Shown: one piece after another, positions 62,701-64,000 of the stretch
How the letters are laid out: each line of letters starts with the position of its first letter
Position numbering within the stretch: position 1 is the stretch's first letter
From: Colius striatus
Taxonomy: Eukaryota > Chordata > Aves > Coliiformes > Coliidae
Assembly: GCF_028858725.1 (NCBI RefSeq)
Contig: NC_084765.1
Location: forward strand, 12,249,001-12,313,000
Direction: 5' to 3'
Length of the DNA stretch: 64,000 nucleotides
The notes under the pieces: model-generated
Seen by the model: the letters and a program-made list of their open reading frames with translations, nothing else
Told to the model about the DNA's origin: nothing
Databases searched by the model: none
Translations under genes and position numbers: made by a program

Positions 62701-64000
62701 GAACTCTCCTGAGACTGGGTGGCTCTCATGATTTGCCATTAAGAGAAGTCGGGGTTTTAATAAATACACAAATATACAAGCAAATAAATAAATGAAGCTC
62801 TGTTTCTGTAGCAATTCTGTCAGGCTCTTACTCTTCCCGCCTTGAAAAATATCTGCAGCAGACTCTGAGATCCAAGTATGTAACTACCGCTGACTTTGTC
62901 GCACACTTCAGTGAAGTCTTGCAGAAAGATTTAGCAGATAATCTTACCACAGCAGTTGGCAGTCCAAGCACTCTCATAGATGCTCCAGGGTCCAAGAGCC
63001 TGTACCTACCCTTCTCATTCTTTGGAAAGCACAGAAGTCTAGGACCAGAAGCACAGCCTTTGCCCTTTCCAGTCTTTGAAAAAAAAAATCCAATTGCTCT
63101 TTCCTCTCAAAAAGTTGTGCACCTGGCAAGGACCCAGTCCTGCCCTGTTTCAGAAGTGGTCATCATTTTGTTGCTCAGTGGTGCAAATAACTGGAATGGT
63201 CAGACACTAAAGGCCCAGTACAGTGGAAAAACTGGCTGTAACATCTCAGGATTTCTACAGGAAACAATCTCATTGAGAGCAAGGCTATTAAAAACAATTC
63301 TGCTTACATGTTTGATGTGATGCTAGAAAATCTCAGCAGCAGCACGAAACTCAGTCAGGCTTAATAGAGAAATATAACTTTATAATTCATGCAAATTGGA
63401 TTACTGGAGAGAATGTATACATAGTAGCAATCTTCTGAGCATGATGAAGCATCCTGAAGATCTGACAAGGTGCATTTTTACTCCTATTCGATCAAATATA
63501 ATATATTCACCTGGCATCTTGGCTATGGCTTTGACCCATTTAAAACAAAGAGCAATTTTATACTATATATATAATATTGTAAACAGCATTTCAGGTCTAC
63601 AGTAATAGTCTATTTCAAATTCAGTTAACAAATCAGAGCTTGTATATATTTCCTCGTAGGTTCTCACCCAGGAAAGGCCCAATCCTCCATAAACAGCTCA
63701 AGCAACCCACCCATTAGAGCTTACTGGATGTTGGGCTTAAGAAGTCAAGCCTATAGGTATACACTACACAGATTCATATTAGCAGTCTGGACCAAGGCCC
63801 ACAGGGAGCTGACTATTGAATTTAGATAGCATTATTTTAAAGTTTCAAACACAGCATTTGCTTCAAATATCCCCACCTCCCGTTTTCTAAAGGGAAATAT
63901 GTTAAATGGCCAATCACCTTTCTGACAAAGTATTACTTTTCATACCATCTTTTTAAGACACAAAATCTATGCTACAGAGACAACTTCAACGTTAAATTCA
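59788..64000 (-). other. TUB: first TUB intron (start exon off window)
   Basis: This is AT-rich DNA up to the right edge. I looked on the - strand for the short start exon of the common tubby isoform and for the longer alternative one and found neither. No transposon was recognised. A 133-codon open frame on + at 62919-63320 has no recognisable motif and is probably chance. Confidence 0.75.

Noticed and set aside
62919..63320. 133-codon open frame on +
   Set aside because: It has no recognisable motif, lies in an intron opposite TUB, and has no splice or promoter context.
1..64000. CRISPR-like arrays, operons, phage or bacterial defence genes
   Set aside because: None present. The window has spliced vertebrate genes and avian repeats throughout, with no spaced direct-repeat array.

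Overview
This is vertebrate nuclear DNA, almost certainly from a bird. The main reasons are many CR1 LINE 3' ends of the avian type, a solo LTR that opens and closes like common avian endogenous retrovirus LTRs, small exons with GT-AG splice sites in AT-rich introns, and bird-like versions of two recognisable genes. I cannot name the species. No prokaryotic or viral gene system is present.

Two protein-coding genes lie tail to tail. At the left, on the + strand, are the last two coding exons of RIC3, an ER chaperone for nicotinic acetylcholine and 5-HT3 receptors (3759-3904 and 5019-5509). Its earlier exons lie off the left edge. From the right edge to 22717, on the - strand, are twelve coding exons of TUB (tubby), spread over about 37 kb. 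Only the start exon lies beyond the right edge. RIC3 and TUB are also convergent neighbours in mammals (human 11p15), so this is a conserved synteny block.

Layout: 1-3758 RIC3 intron; 3759-5509 RIC3 terminal coding exons; 5510 to about 6300 or 7150 RIC3 3' UTR, possibly including a CR1; about 7150-16700 intergenic DNA with a solo LTR, CR1 pieces and one unexplained small ORF; about 16700-22716 probable TUB 3' UTR and downstream DNA with a likely MIR-type SINE; 22717-59787 TUB; 59788-64000 first TUB intron. The TUB introns are AT-rich and hold several old CR1 fragments, a GC-rich block that may be an unclassified repeat, and short low-complexity stretches.

The TUB splice phases join without a break from 59787 to the stop codon, giving a 511-residue open frame. 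A 72-nt exon with matching phases at both ends (34073-34144) can be skipped without a frameshift, and skipping it restores the junction I remember for mammalian tubby. The two genes are not known to act in one pathway; both work mainly in neurons. I found no undescribed biological system. The most useful leads are the TUB cassette exon, a weak TUB splice donor followed by an early intronic stop, an LTR insertion nested in a CR1 tail, and several perfect short inverted repeats near splice sites or in a UTR.
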